64,000 bases of DNA from assembly GCA_963736175.1 (NCBI GenBank), contig CAVTNU010000005.1:260511-324510 (forward strand), in the 5' to 3' direction. Source of the stretch: Rhodoblastus sp963736175 (GTDB lineage Bacteria > Pseudomonadota > Alphaproteobacteria > Rhizobiales > Beijerinckiaceae). Under the pieces are notes generated by a model that did no database searches, was not told the origin of the DNA, and was given only the letters and a program-made list of their open reading frames with translations. Numbering within the stretch: position 1 is the first letter of the stretch; the number at the start of each line of letters is the position of its first letter. A program made the translations under genes and the position numbers. This document shows, in pieces, positions 36,753 through 44,821 of the stretch.

Positions 36753-37151
36753 ATGGAACAGAAAAAGAAAAATCTGTCGCGACTGCTATCGGTGCAAAAG
36801 CAGATGCAACAGGTGGCGGAAGTTCGATTGGCGACGATACGCGCGCGGCAAGCCGCCGTCGACGAAGCGCAACGCGACATCTACGAGGTGCTGAATGGCG
36901 ATGGCGGCCTCGACCCGCTGGTCGCCGGCATGGCGATGCGGCGCCTGCGTTACAACGGCAAGGAAAGCGCCGTGCTGGCGAACGCGGCGAACGAGGGCGA
37001 GAAGGAAGTGCTTAAATGCGGCATGCGCAAAAAGATGCTGGAAAAAGCTGTCGATAAGGCTTCGCACGCGCAACAGCGCAAGGAAGAGCGCATGACCCTG
37101 CTCGACATCGGCGACGTGCTCGGCGCGAAAGGCGGCGACAGCCTCCGGTAA
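36753..37151 (+). CDS. Small coiled-coil protein, FliJ-like export chaperone candidate
   Basis: A 132-residue highly charged, helical protein starting at the ATG at 36753, two bases after the fliR stop; the longer frame from 36552 is a shadow of fliR. It is rich in Lys, Arg, Gln and Glu with heptad-like spacing (QKQMQQVAEVRLATIRARQAAVDEAQ and KKMLEKAVDKASHAQQRKEER). Length, charge and position fit FliJ, the general export chaperone and ATPase stalk, but sequence identity is too low for a firm call. Confidence 0.6.
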   Translation: MEQKKKNLSRLLSVQKQMQQVAEVRLATIRARQAAVDEAQRDIYEVLNGDGGLDPLVAGMAMRRLRYNGKESAVLANAANEGEKEVLKCGMRKKMLEKAVDKASHAQQRKEERMTLLDIGDVLGAKGGDSLR

Positions 37152-37205
37152 GCTTGCGGCGCCAAAGTGGTCGGGAGCGTTGTTCATCCAAAAACCCAAA
37201 CGGCC

Positions 37206-37736
37206 ATGGCGATCGATCCTGCCTCCGACATCATTCTCGACGTAGCCCGCGCCGCGGACCCGCAAAAGGTCGCTGTGGCGACCAAACGCCTGAACGACCT
37301 GTCCGGCGTTGACGCGGCGAACGCCGATTTCGCCCAATCGCTCGGGACAGCTTCAGCGCGTCTGTCGAGCGCGGCGACGCCCGATGTCTCCTACAATAAT
37401 CCGCAGGCGTGGACTTCGAAAATTCCTGCATCCGGCGACAAGGCCGCCAACGTCAAAGTCGGGCTGGAAAGCGTATTGATGAAATCCTTCGTCGACCAGC
37501 TGTTGCCTCACGACGCCGCCGAAGTCTTCGGACATGGCGTCGCCGGCGATGTTTGGAAATCCATGCTGTCGGACAAGATCGCCGCCGAAGTGGCCAAATC
37601 CGGCGCTCTGGGTCTGGATAAGAAGCTCTTCGCCACCCACCCGATGTTGTCGACGCACGCCGCCGCCGACATGGCGGCCGGAGCGGCGGCGGACGCCGGC
37701 CGGTTGCGCGCGTTGTCCGCAACGAAGAAATCTTAA
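37206..37736 (+). CDS. Flagellar rod-binding protein (FlgJ N-domain type)
   Basis: A 176-residue product from the ATG at 37206; no clear Shine-Dalgarno sequence precedes it, and a GTG at 37167 is the alternative. Residues ~80-145 (LESVLMKSFVDQLLPHD, FGHGVAGDVWKSMLSDKIAAEVAKSGALGL) match the rod-binding domain of FlgJ. The muramidase half of gamma-proteobacterial FlgJ is missing, as is usual in alphaproteobacteria. Probably a rod-assembly scaffold. Confidence 0.8.
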   Translation: MAIDPASDIILDVARAADPQKVAVATKRLNDLSGVDAANADFAQSLGTASARLSSAATPDVSYNNPQAWTSKIPASGDKAANVKVGLESVLMKSFVDQLLPHDAAEVFGHGVAGDVWKSMLSDKIAAEVAKSGALGLDKKLFATHPMLSTHAAADMAAGAAADAGRLRALSATKKS

Positions 37737-37843
37737 CGCGGGAGCGCTGGTTGAATCGCCGAAGACGTCAGGTTTTCTCGGCAAGATGCGGTCTTTTGCG
37801 GCGATCATCGTCCCTTCGGCAGGAATTCAAGTCAGGCAGAACC

Positions 37844-38236
37844 ATGTACAGCACCAACGTCATAAACGCCCAGATGGCGTTCGCCGAACCTGCTTCCGAT
37901 CAGATCGAAGCCCTGTATGAGGCCATCGAGCGCATCGAGGCGATTCTGGATCAGGAGACGGCGCTGCTGCGCCAGAACAAGGCGGCGAACTTTCACGACT
38001 TCAATCTTCGCAAACGGCAAGGATTGCTGGAGCTCAACCGGACGGTTCGAGCGTTGAACGAAACAAAACTCCCGTCCGAGGGGCGCCAACGCATCATGAC
38101 GTTCAAGGCCAAACTTGAGGAAAACAGCAAATTGCTGCACAACCACCTCAAGGCGCTTGAGGAAATTTCGGTCATCGTCACGCGCGCCATTCAGGATTCG
38201 GAATCGGACGGCACCTATTCATGTCGCGCCGGGTAA
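37844..38236 (+). CDS. FlgN-like flagellar protein
   Basis: A 130-residue helical protein from the ATG at 37844 (GGCAGA upstream); the frame extends to 37751 without family support. It shows LYEAIERIEAILDQETALLRQNK, NLRKRQGLLELNRTVRAL and a C-terminal helix, the pattern of FlgN-type export chaperones for FlgK and FlgL, both encoded in this cluster. The family assignment is moderate. Confidence 0.6.
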   Translation: MYSTNVINAQMAFAEPASDQIEALYEAIERIEAILDQETALLRQNKAANFHDFNLRKRQGLLELNRTVRALNETKLPSEGRQRIMTFKAKLEENSKLLHNHLKALEEISVIVTRAIQDSESDGTYSCRAG

Positions 38237-38343
38237 TGCGCCGGCGTGGACGCACGGACATACAGCGTTGCGGGATTTTTTCGGCAAGGCCATGCGCCAA
38301 CCAGACGACACGAACGCCCTAACTCGACAATACCGGAAAGCCG

Positions 38344-38796
38344 ATGGTTAGAATCCTGATGATCGCCATTTGGGCAAGCCTCGTGACGGCGCTTTCGAGC
38401 TATGGCGCGGCGACCTGGATTGTCGCGCATCAAAACGCCGCCAAGGCCGAACCGGAGAAAGAAGCCATCGAGCTTAAAAAGACGCGCGTCATCAACGTGC
38501 CGATCATCGCCGGAGGCATGTTGCAGGGCTATGTGATCGCTCAGTTCCTTTACGCCGTGAACGCCAAACAGCAACACCCCGACAGCCTGTCGCCTGACGC
38601 TTTCATTCTCGACAGCGCCTTCAAGATTCTCTATGGCGATGACAAGCTCGACTTCCGTCATCTTGAAAAATACGACATCAACAAGATGACCCAGGATCTG
38701 CGCGCGATGGTCAACGACGAAATGCACGCCGACGTCGTCAAGGAAGTGCTGATCCAAGATTTCAGCTTCATGCCGAAGAACGAAACGCCCCGATAG
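38344..38796 (+). CDS. Membrane-anchored flagellar-cluster protein, FliL-like
   Basis: A 150-residue protein with one N-terminal transmembrane segment (residues 4-26) and a periplasmic domain. The beta-strand INVPIIAGGMLQGYVIAQFLYAV followed by a helix and the ending LRAMVNDEMHADVVKEVLIQDFSF resembles the FliL (stomatin-like) fold, which surrounds stator units of the motor. Similarity is by pattern only. It is the last gene of the flagellar block; 216 bases without a recognisable gene follow. Confidence 0.5.
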   Translation: MVRILMIAIWASLVTALSSYGAATWIVAHQNAAKAEPEKEAIELKKTRVINVPIIAGGMLQGYVIAQFLYAVNAKQQHPDSLSPDAFILDSAFKILYGDDKLDFRHLEKYDINKMTQDLRAMVNDEMHADVVKEVLIQDFSFMPKNETPR

Positions 38797-39012
38797 GATT
38801 GGCGAAGAAGCTCGGCCGCCGGATCGGCGTCGTCAGTCCGTTCGAACAACCGGTTGAATTTGCGCGCGGCTTCGCCGTTGAGATCGGCTCCCGCCTCCGC
38901 AAGATCTTGAAATTTGGCGCCTTCCAGCTTGGCGCAAGGCCACCCCCTTACAACTTCTGCGTGCATGAATGTCGACCGCGAAAGATCGCGCGCGCTGTTC
39001 GGGGAGATTCCA

Positions 39013-41121
39013 ATGAAATTTTCGACGGCCCTTAAGGAATCCGCAGGCTCGATTTCGGGCTCTGGAGAGAGGCAGCGTCTTTTTGATCTTTTGCAACCGC
39101 ATTTCGACAAGGTTCTCGACGATTTTTACGCGCAAATCCAAAGAGACGAATCGCTGCGCGAGCTCATGAAGCGCGGCCCCGGCGTCGAGGGTTTGAAAAA
39201 CGCGCAAAAAGGTCATTGGGCCGTTCTGCTGACGCGCGAACCGGACGACGATCTACGCCAAAGGGGCCTGCGCATCGGCGAGGCGCACGCGCGCGTCGGC
39301 CTGCCGCTGGTCCACTATGTCGAAGCCTACAGCTTCTTTCTGAAGGCGTTCACGCGAATTCTCAATCAGCGCTCGCCACGGGACGGCCATCTGTTGGCGA
39401 TCCTTTCCGATGCGATTTTTTTCGACATGCAATGCGCGCTTGCGGCCTTTATTGAAGGGAAGGAAAGCAACTCACGCCGCAAGGAGGCGCTGAGTCTGGC
39501 CGACGCCATTGAACGGGAAATGAAGAATTCGCAGGATATCGTCGACGCGCAATCGACCGAATTGCTCGGCATGGTCGACAAATTGCACGGCTCGCTCGCC
39601 GCCGTGAACGAAGGCGTCAGCCTTGTCAAGGACGGGACAGAAACGGCCGGCGCCGGAATTCAGGCGGTCGCGGCCGCGATCACCGAACTCCAGGCTTCGA
39701 GCCAGGAAGTCGGGCAGCAAGCCGATACGGCGTCCAAACTGGTCTTGAACGCCGTCGACAAGGCCGACGAAGCCGGACAGAAAATCACCAACCTGACGCG
39801 GACGGCGGCGCGCGTCGCCGAAATCGTCAAATTGATTTCGGGCATTTCGAGCCAGACCAATCTGCTTGCGCTGAACGCAACGATTGAGGCCGCCCGCGCC
39901 GGCGAAGGCGGGCGGGGGTTCGCCGTCGTGGCGACTGAAGTCAAGCAATTGTCGCAGCGCACCGGTCAGGCGACGCAGGAAATTTCCAGCCAGATCGCGG
40001 AAATCGAAACGGCGACGAAGTCGGTCGTCGCGGCGATGGAAGACATGCGCGCGATGATTCATGGCATCAATGACATCGCCATGGCGGTGGCGACCAGCGC
40101 CGGTCATCAGGTCGACGCCTTGCGCGAAATCGGCGTCAGCGCCACCGCGGCCGCCAATGGGGCGACGAGCCTGGGTCAAAGCGTCGAAATCTTCACCGAG
40201 GCCGCCGGCGACGCCGACCGCGTCGCTATACAAGTATCCGGACACGCGCGGCAAACCAGCACCCTGTTCGAACGATTGACCAAGCGCCTCGTCGTCACCG
40301 TGCGTTCGTTCTCCGACATGGAGCAACGCCATCACGTGCGGCGGCCGGTGCAAATTCAGGTGACGATCGTCGACGAAACACAAAATGTCGCGGCGCAGAC
40401 CCTCGAAATTTCGGAAGGCGGCGCGGTTATCACGAATGCGCCGTCATTCCGCGCCGGCGAACATGTCAAGGCGAACTTTGCCGACGTTGGCTCATTGACC
40501 GCCAGCGTCGAGGGCTACACGCAATTTGGCATGCGGCTGCGCTTTATCGACATGCCCAAGGAGACAAAGGCGGCGATCAAGGCGCTGCTGACAAAGCTGG
40601 ACCAGAAGGAGGCTGGCCTGCTGAAGCTGCTGGAAGACGGCCGCGCCAAAATTTTGGCGGAATTCGACCGCGCGCTCAGAAGCCGCGAAATCACGCTCGA
40701 AGCTTTGTTCGACGCCAATTATTCGCCCATCGCCGGCTCCAATCCGCAGCAGTTCCGCAATCACGCGCTGGATTTCTTCGAAAAAATCCTGCCGCCGATC
40801 CAGGAGCCCATCCTGGCCCAGGATCAAAGCATCGTGTTTTGCGCGGCCGTCGACCGCAACGGCTATCTTCCGGTTCACAACAAGATCTATTCGCAGCCGC
40901 AGGGCTCCGATCCAAACTGGAACAACGCGAATTCGCGCAATCGGCGGATTTTCGACGACCCGACCGGTTTGGCGGCGGCGCGAAACATCAAGAAATTCCT
41001 CGTCAATACCTATCCGCGCGAACTCGGCGGGGGCCAGATCGTCTTGATGAAGGACCTGTCCGTGCCGATCCTTGTCGAGGGCCGCCATTGGGGCGGACTG
41101 CGGATGGGCGCGCGGCTGTAA
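39013..41121 (+). CDS. Globin-coupled chemoreceptor with PilZ and C-terminal Cache-like domains
   Basis: A soluble methyl-accepting chemotaxis protein of 702 residues with no transmembrane segment. The ATG at 39013 follows GGGGAG; longer in-frame starts lack a site. Residues 1-165 form a protoglobin sensor with proximal His at 92 (IGEAHARVGLP) and AYSFF after it, so haem and oxygen sensing is likely. The MCP signalling tip is at 278-316 (SSQTNLLALNATIEAARAGE). A PilZ domain spans ~439-511 (RHHVRR, then EISEGG with Glu in place of the usual Asp/Asn). Residues ~560-702 are a Cache-like module with VDRNGYLPVHN. It probably controls the adjacent flagellum. Confidence 0.82.
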   Translation: MKFSTALKESAGSISGSGERQRLFDLLQPHFDKVLDDFYAQIQRDESLRELMKRGPGVEGLKNAQKGHWAVLLTREPDDDLRQRGLRIGEAHARVGLPLVHYVEAYSFFLKAFTRILNQRSPRDGHLLAILSDAIFFDMQCALAAFIEGKESNSRRKEALSLADAIEREMKNSQDIVDAQSTELLGMVDKLHGSLAAVNEGVSLVKDGTETAGAGIQAVAAAITELQASSQEVGQQADTASKLVLNAVDKADEAGQKITNLTRTAARVAEIVKLISGISSQTNLLALNATIEAARAGEGGRGFAVVATEVKQLSQRTGQATQEISSQIAEIETATKSVVAAMEDMRAMIHGINDIAMAVATSAGHQVDALREIGVSATAAANGATSLGQSVEIFTEAAGDADRVAIQVSGHARQTSTLFERLTKRLVVTVRSFSDMEQRHHVRRPVQIQVTIVDETQNVAAQTLEISEGGAVITNAPSFRAGEHVKANFADVGSLTASVEGYTQFGMRLRFIDMPKETKAAIKALLTKLDQKEAGLLKLLEDGRAKILAEFDRALRSREITLEALFDANYSPIAGSNPQQFRNHALDFFEKILPPIQEPILAQDQSIVFCAAVDRNGYLPVHNKIYSQPQGSDPNWNNANSRNRRIFDDPTGLAAARNIKKFLVNTYPRELGGGQIVLMKDLSVPILVEGRHWGGLRMGARL

Positions 41122-41179
41122 TCGGCGCTCTGTCGCCGCGGCCATTGACGCGAAGGCTTTTGCCGGCGATTTTGCCGGC

Positions 41180-42346
41180 ATGAACGAGATCATCAGCCCC
41201 GCGCTCCACCTGACGCGCGACCTCATCCGCTGCCCCTCGGTGACGCCGGCCGACGCCGGCGCCCTCGACGTGCTGGAATCGGCCCTCAAAACGCAGGGCT
41301 TCAAGGTCCATCGTCTCAAATTTTCGGAAGCCGGCACGCCCGACATCGACAATCTCTACGCGCGCATCGGCGCGAGCGGCCCCTTTTTGCTGTTCGCCGG
41401 ACATACCGACGTCGTGCCGGCCGGCGAGGCGGCCAAATGGCGGCATGATCCGTTTTCCGGCGACATCGCCGCGGGCGAGATTTTCGGACGCGGCGCCAGC
41501 GACATGAAGGGGGCGATCGGCGCCTTCGCCGCGGCGGCCTTCGCCTATCTCGAGAAAAACGGCCCGCTCAAGCGAGGCTCGATCGGCTTTCTGATCACCG
41601 GCGACGAAGAAGGCCCGGCGATCAACGGCACGGTGAAGATGCTGCGATGGGCCAAGGAGCGCGGCGAGGTCTTCGACCATTGCATCGTTGGCGAGCCGAC
41701 CAATCCGGACAACCTCGGCGATATGATCAAGATCGGCCGGCGCGGCTCGCTCAACGGCCAGTTGACCGTGCACGGAGTCCAGGGCCACGTCGCCTACCCC
41801 AAGCGCGCCGACAATCCCACGCCACACCTGCTGGCGCTCTGCGCGGCGCTGACGGAACAGCCGCTCGATACGGGAACCGACTGGTTCGAGGCTTCAAACC
41901 TCGAGATCACCTCGATCGACATCGGCAATGACGCGACCAACGTCATTCCAGGTCAGGCGCAAGCGCGCTTCAACGTCCGATTCAACGACGCCTGGACGCC
42001 CGACGCGCTGATCGGCGAAATCCGCAAGCGGCTCGAAAGCGTCCGCCCGCCCGAGCGATTCACGCTGCGTTTCGATCCTTGCAACGCCGTCTCCTTCGTC
42101 ACCAGGCCCGGCCCTTTCACCGATCTGGTCGCCAGGGCGATCGAGGCGCAGACCGGCAGGCGGCCGCAATTGTCGACCTCCGGCGGCACGTCGGACGCGC
42201 GCTTCATCGTCGATTATTGTCCGGTGGTCGAGTTCGGTCTCGTCGGGCAAACAATGCATAAGATCGACGAACGCGCCAGCGTCGCCGATATCGACGCGCT
42301 GACGGCGATCTATCTGCGCGTGATCGAGGATTATTTCGGCGGCTGA
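41180..42346 (+). CDS. dapE: Succinyl-diaminopimelate desuccinylase
   Basis: Zinc-dependent M20-family amidohydrolase that yields LL-diaminopimelate for lysine and peptidoglycan; 388 residues. Metal and catalytic residues are visible: H75 and D77 (FAGHTDVVP), D108 (GASDMKG), E143/E144 (GDEEG) and H360 (GQTMHKIDE). The conserved SGGTSDARFI loop is intact. The start is set at 41180; the upstream frame is unrelated. A decayed copy of its last ~54 codons lies at 48392-48562 on the other strand. Confidence 0.94.
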   Translation: MNEIISPALHLTRDLIRCPSVTPADAGALDVLESALKTQGFKVHRLKFSEAGTPDIDNLYARIGASGPFLLFAGHTDVVPAGEAAKWRHDPFSGDIAAGEIFGRGASDMKGAIGAFAAAAFAYLEKNGPLKRGSIGFLITGDEEGPAINGTVKMLRWAKERGEVFDHCIVGEPTNPDNLGDMIKIGRRGSLNGQLTVHGVQGHVAYPKRADNPTPHLLALCAALTEQPLDTGTDWFEASNLEITSIDIGNDATNVIPGQAQARFNVRFNDAWTPDALIGEIRKRLESVRPPERFTLRFDPCNAVSFVTRPGPFTDLVARAIEAQTGRRPQLSTSGGTSDARFIVDYCPVVEFGLVGQTMHKIDERASVADIDALTAIYLRVIEDYFGG

Positions 42347-42583
42347 GACGAAAGCTGGCGGCGCGCGGCCATGTCTTGATTGCGTTGACGCCGAGATTTG
42401 GCTGTGGACCGGAATGTTGCCGGGCTTGGCGTTGAACGAATTATTGCAAGTCGTAATATGTCGATGAAATTAGAGATTGTGAGACGTTAAGGCGCCACCT
42501 CGGCGGGGATTTTATTAGCTTGAGCGACACGTTGGCGCGCCGCTTCCGACCAGAGCGAACTTCAGCCAGAAAGGCTTTAAGCG
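42347..42583. other. Non-coding spacer after dapE
   Basis: No gene, tRNA or strong hairpin was found in these 237 bases. They include AT-richer sequence around 42440-42480 (GAACGAATTATTGCAAG) that may hold the promoter of the DUF4345 gene. Confidence 0.4.
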
Positions 42584-43021
42584 ATGCGCGCTTCCCTTCG
42601 TTTCCTGCTCGCGGCTCTTGGCGTCTCGGCAATCACGATCTGCCTCGCAGTCATGATAACCGGGCCGACGGCGACGGTGGCCGTGTTTGAACACGCCTTT
42701 GACTTCGTGACCGGAGGGAGGGGCGCCGAAAGCCCGGCGTGGCCGGCCGTTATGGACAACGAGCTCAGATTCTATGCGCCGCTGTTCGGCGGATTTGGCT
42801 TGCTTGCTTTACTCGCGGCTCGGGACTTCAGCCGATACGGGTCTTTCACGCCCTGGCTTGCGGCGGTTTTCTTTGCGGGCGGCGTCGGCAGATCGATTTC
42901 GCTGTTCGCCGTCGGATCGCCGCACCCGTTCTTTCTGGCGCTCATGGCAATCGAATTGATCCTTCCACTGATCCTCGTCGGGCTTTGGGCCGGTTTGAGA
43001 AGCCGCTCCGGACGCGCTTGA
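42584..43021 (+). CDS. DUF4345 family membrane protein
   Basis: A 145-residue protein with four predicted transmembrane helices. Family features are NELRFYAPLFGGFGLLALLAARD in the middle and a Gly-rich third helix ending FAGGVGRSISLFAVGSPHPFF. DUF4345 proteins have no established function. It stands alone between dapE and the pilus genes, with spacers on both sides. Confidence 0.7.
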   Translation: MRASLRFLLAALGVSAITICLAVMITGPTATVAVFEHAFDFVTGGRGAESPAWPAVMDNELRFYAPLFGGFGLLALLAARDFSRYGSFTPWLAAVFFAGGVGRSISLFAVGSPHPFFLALMAIELILPLILVGLWAGLRSRSGRA

Positions 43022-43383
43022 CGATCAATGGGGCTGCTTTGGCCAAGAAATCCAGATTACGGCGATGGGGCGGACGGCGCCCCGAAGCGGCATCAATGCG
43101 CCATGATGGGCGCCAGTGAAGCAACCGTCAGATGGGCGGCATCCAACCCATCACAGTAATTCCACCGTCTTCCGCCACTCCCAGCTGCGGAAATTCGGCG
43201 CGGGAATCGCTAACTAAGAACGGTCCAGGTTGGCGGGATCAGATCAATGAGGCCAGGCGCCAATCATTCGTGGAGAAACTTTGCGGTAGCACGTCAGAGC
43301 CACCACCGTTTAACGCGCTTTTAACTCTGTTCTCCTTAATCTTGATAGAGAAGCTACCCGGCTACTCGATCGCGAGGCTGACA
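43022..43383. other. Spacer upstream of the chaperone-usher genes
   Basis: These 362 bases hold no convincing gene; an open frame from 43132 reads into the SCPU gene but has atypical composition before the signal peptide. AT-rich sequence at 43310-43360 (TTTTAACTCTGTTCTCCTTAATCTTGATAG) is the likely promoter area of the pilus operon. Confidence 0.4.
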
Positions 43384-43953
43384 GTGTTTGTTTTGAATCG
43401 GGCGATTCAGTCCGCCAAACCCGTGGGTCGGCGCCAGCTGGCGCGCGTTCTCGTCGCCCTTGGCGTGTTTATCGTCACCTTACTGCCGCGTTTGACCGAA
43501 GCGCAGGCGGGCACCGCCACAAACAACCTGACGGTGTCGATCACCATCAACGCCGGTTGCACGATCAACGCCTCGACATTGGCGTTCACCGCCGTCGCCG
43601 GCACAACGATTGCCACGACCGCGCAGACCAACAGCACGACGGTTTCGGTGACCTGCACCAATGGCAGCCCCTTTTCCATCGGCATGGGCAACGGCAATAA
43701 TTACACGACCACCCGACAGATGGCGAACGGAACAAATTATATCGGTTACGGGCTCTTTACCGATTCCGGTTACGCCAACGCCTGGACGACGGCGACCAAT
43801 TCCACCACCTGCGCCACATCCAATTCCTGCTATCTGGGAACAGGCACGGGTTCGGCGCAATCGGTGAACGTCTACGGAAAGATTCCGGCGACGACGTCCG
43901 CGCCGACGGCCGGCGCTTATTCCGACACCGTGCTGATGACGATTACCTATTGA
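43384..43953 (+). CDS. SCPU-domain pilus subunit (spore coat protein U type)
   Basis: A 189-residue secreted subunit of an archaic chaperone-usher pilus. A GTG start at 43384 follows GAGG and begins a signal sequence with the hydrophobic stretch RVLVALGVFIVTLLP, cleaved near EAQAG. The mature part has the SCPU pattern: VSITINAGCTINASTLAF, VTCTNGSPFSIGMGNG, and the C-terminal donor-type strand YSDTVLMTITY. Cysteines in TTCATSNSCYLG likely form a disulfide. A longer in-frame start at 43132 is less likely. Confidence 0.78.
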   Translation: MFVLNRAIQSAKPVGRRQLARVLVALGVFIVTLLPRLTEAQAGTATNNLTVSITINAGCTINASTLAFTAVAGTTIATTAQTNSTTVSVTCTNGSPFSIGMGNGNNYTTTRQMANGTNYIGYGLFTDSGYANAWTTATNSTTCATSNSCYLGTGTGSAQSVNVYGKIPATTSAPTAGAYSDTVLMTITY

Positions 43954-44113
43954 ATTTAGCGTCTGTGGGGGCGGCGTCCGCCGGCGATAGCGCTTTCCTT
44001 TTGGTCATTTTCGTCATTGGTCGCTTGAAGCCGGCGCGCTGAACAGCGCGGGCGTTGCGTTGGTTGCGTATGTGTAAGGCAGGCGGCGCCGTTGCGGCGC
44101 GGCGGAGACGAGC

Positions 44114-44821
44114 ATGCGCATCGACAGAAAACTGACGACCTTTCTTTTGTGCTTTCTCCCGCTTGGCGGGACAGCCTTGGCCGGACGCCTGCGCGTCGAG
44201 CCCATTTTGCTGGAAGTGAGCGCGCCCGCGGCCTCGGCGACAATCACACTGCATTCCGAAGCCGCCGACGCCTTGGTGCAGACCCGCGTTGTACGCTGGC
44301 GCCAGGTCAACGGCCAGGAAAGCCTTGAGCCGACCGAGGATGTCGTCGCCTCACCGCCAATGGTCAAAATGGGCGCCGACACTGATTATCTTGTGCGCGT
44401 CGTGCGCGTTTCGCGTCAGCCGATCCAGGGCGAAGAATCCTACCGCATTCTGGTCGATCAGGTTCCCGATCAGCGGCAACGTCAGGCGCGCTCCATCAAT
44501 ATTCTCGTGCGCCAATCCATTCCGGTGTTCTTTCGCGGCGCGGCGCTCACGCCTCCACAAGTCGCCTGGACCATCGCGCGACAGGGCGGTCATGTCGCGC
44601 TCAATTTAACAAATACGGGCGACGAACGCCTGCGTCTGGCTTCGATCCGCTTAAACGACAGATCGGGCAGGAGCGTTTCGCTCGGCGACGGCCTCATCGG
44701 TTATGTGCTCGGCCGCTCGACAATGCGCTGGATTCTCCCCGCCAGCGCGAGAGCGCTTTCCGGACCCATCGCGATTTCCGCAAAAACCGACAAAGGTCCG
44801 CTCCATGCGGTCGCGCCCTAG
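44114..44821 (+). CDS. Periplasmic pilus chaperone (archaic chaperone-usher family)
   Basis: Two-domain immunoglobulin-like chaperone of 235 residues that binds SCPU subunits and delivers them to the usher. Signal peptide at ~1-23 (KLTTFLLCFLPLGGTALA). The N-terminal domain shows LRVEPILLEVSAPAASATITLHS and the family's G1-strand region YRILVDQVPD...INILVRQSIPVFF. The stop codon lies inside the usher gene (17-base overlap), so synthesis is coupled. Resembles CsuC-type chaperones. Confidence 0.85.
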   Translation: MRIDRKLTTFLLCFLPLGGTALAGRLRVEPILLEVSAPAASATITLHSEAADALVQTRVVRWRQVNGQESLEPTEDVVASPPMVKMGADTDYLVRVVRVSRQPIQGEESYRILVDQVPDQRQRQARSINILVRQSIPVFFRGAALTPPQVAWTIARQGGHVALNLTNTGDERLRLASIRLNDRSGRSVSLGDGLIGYVLGRSTMRWILPASARALSGPIAISAKTDKGPLHAVAP

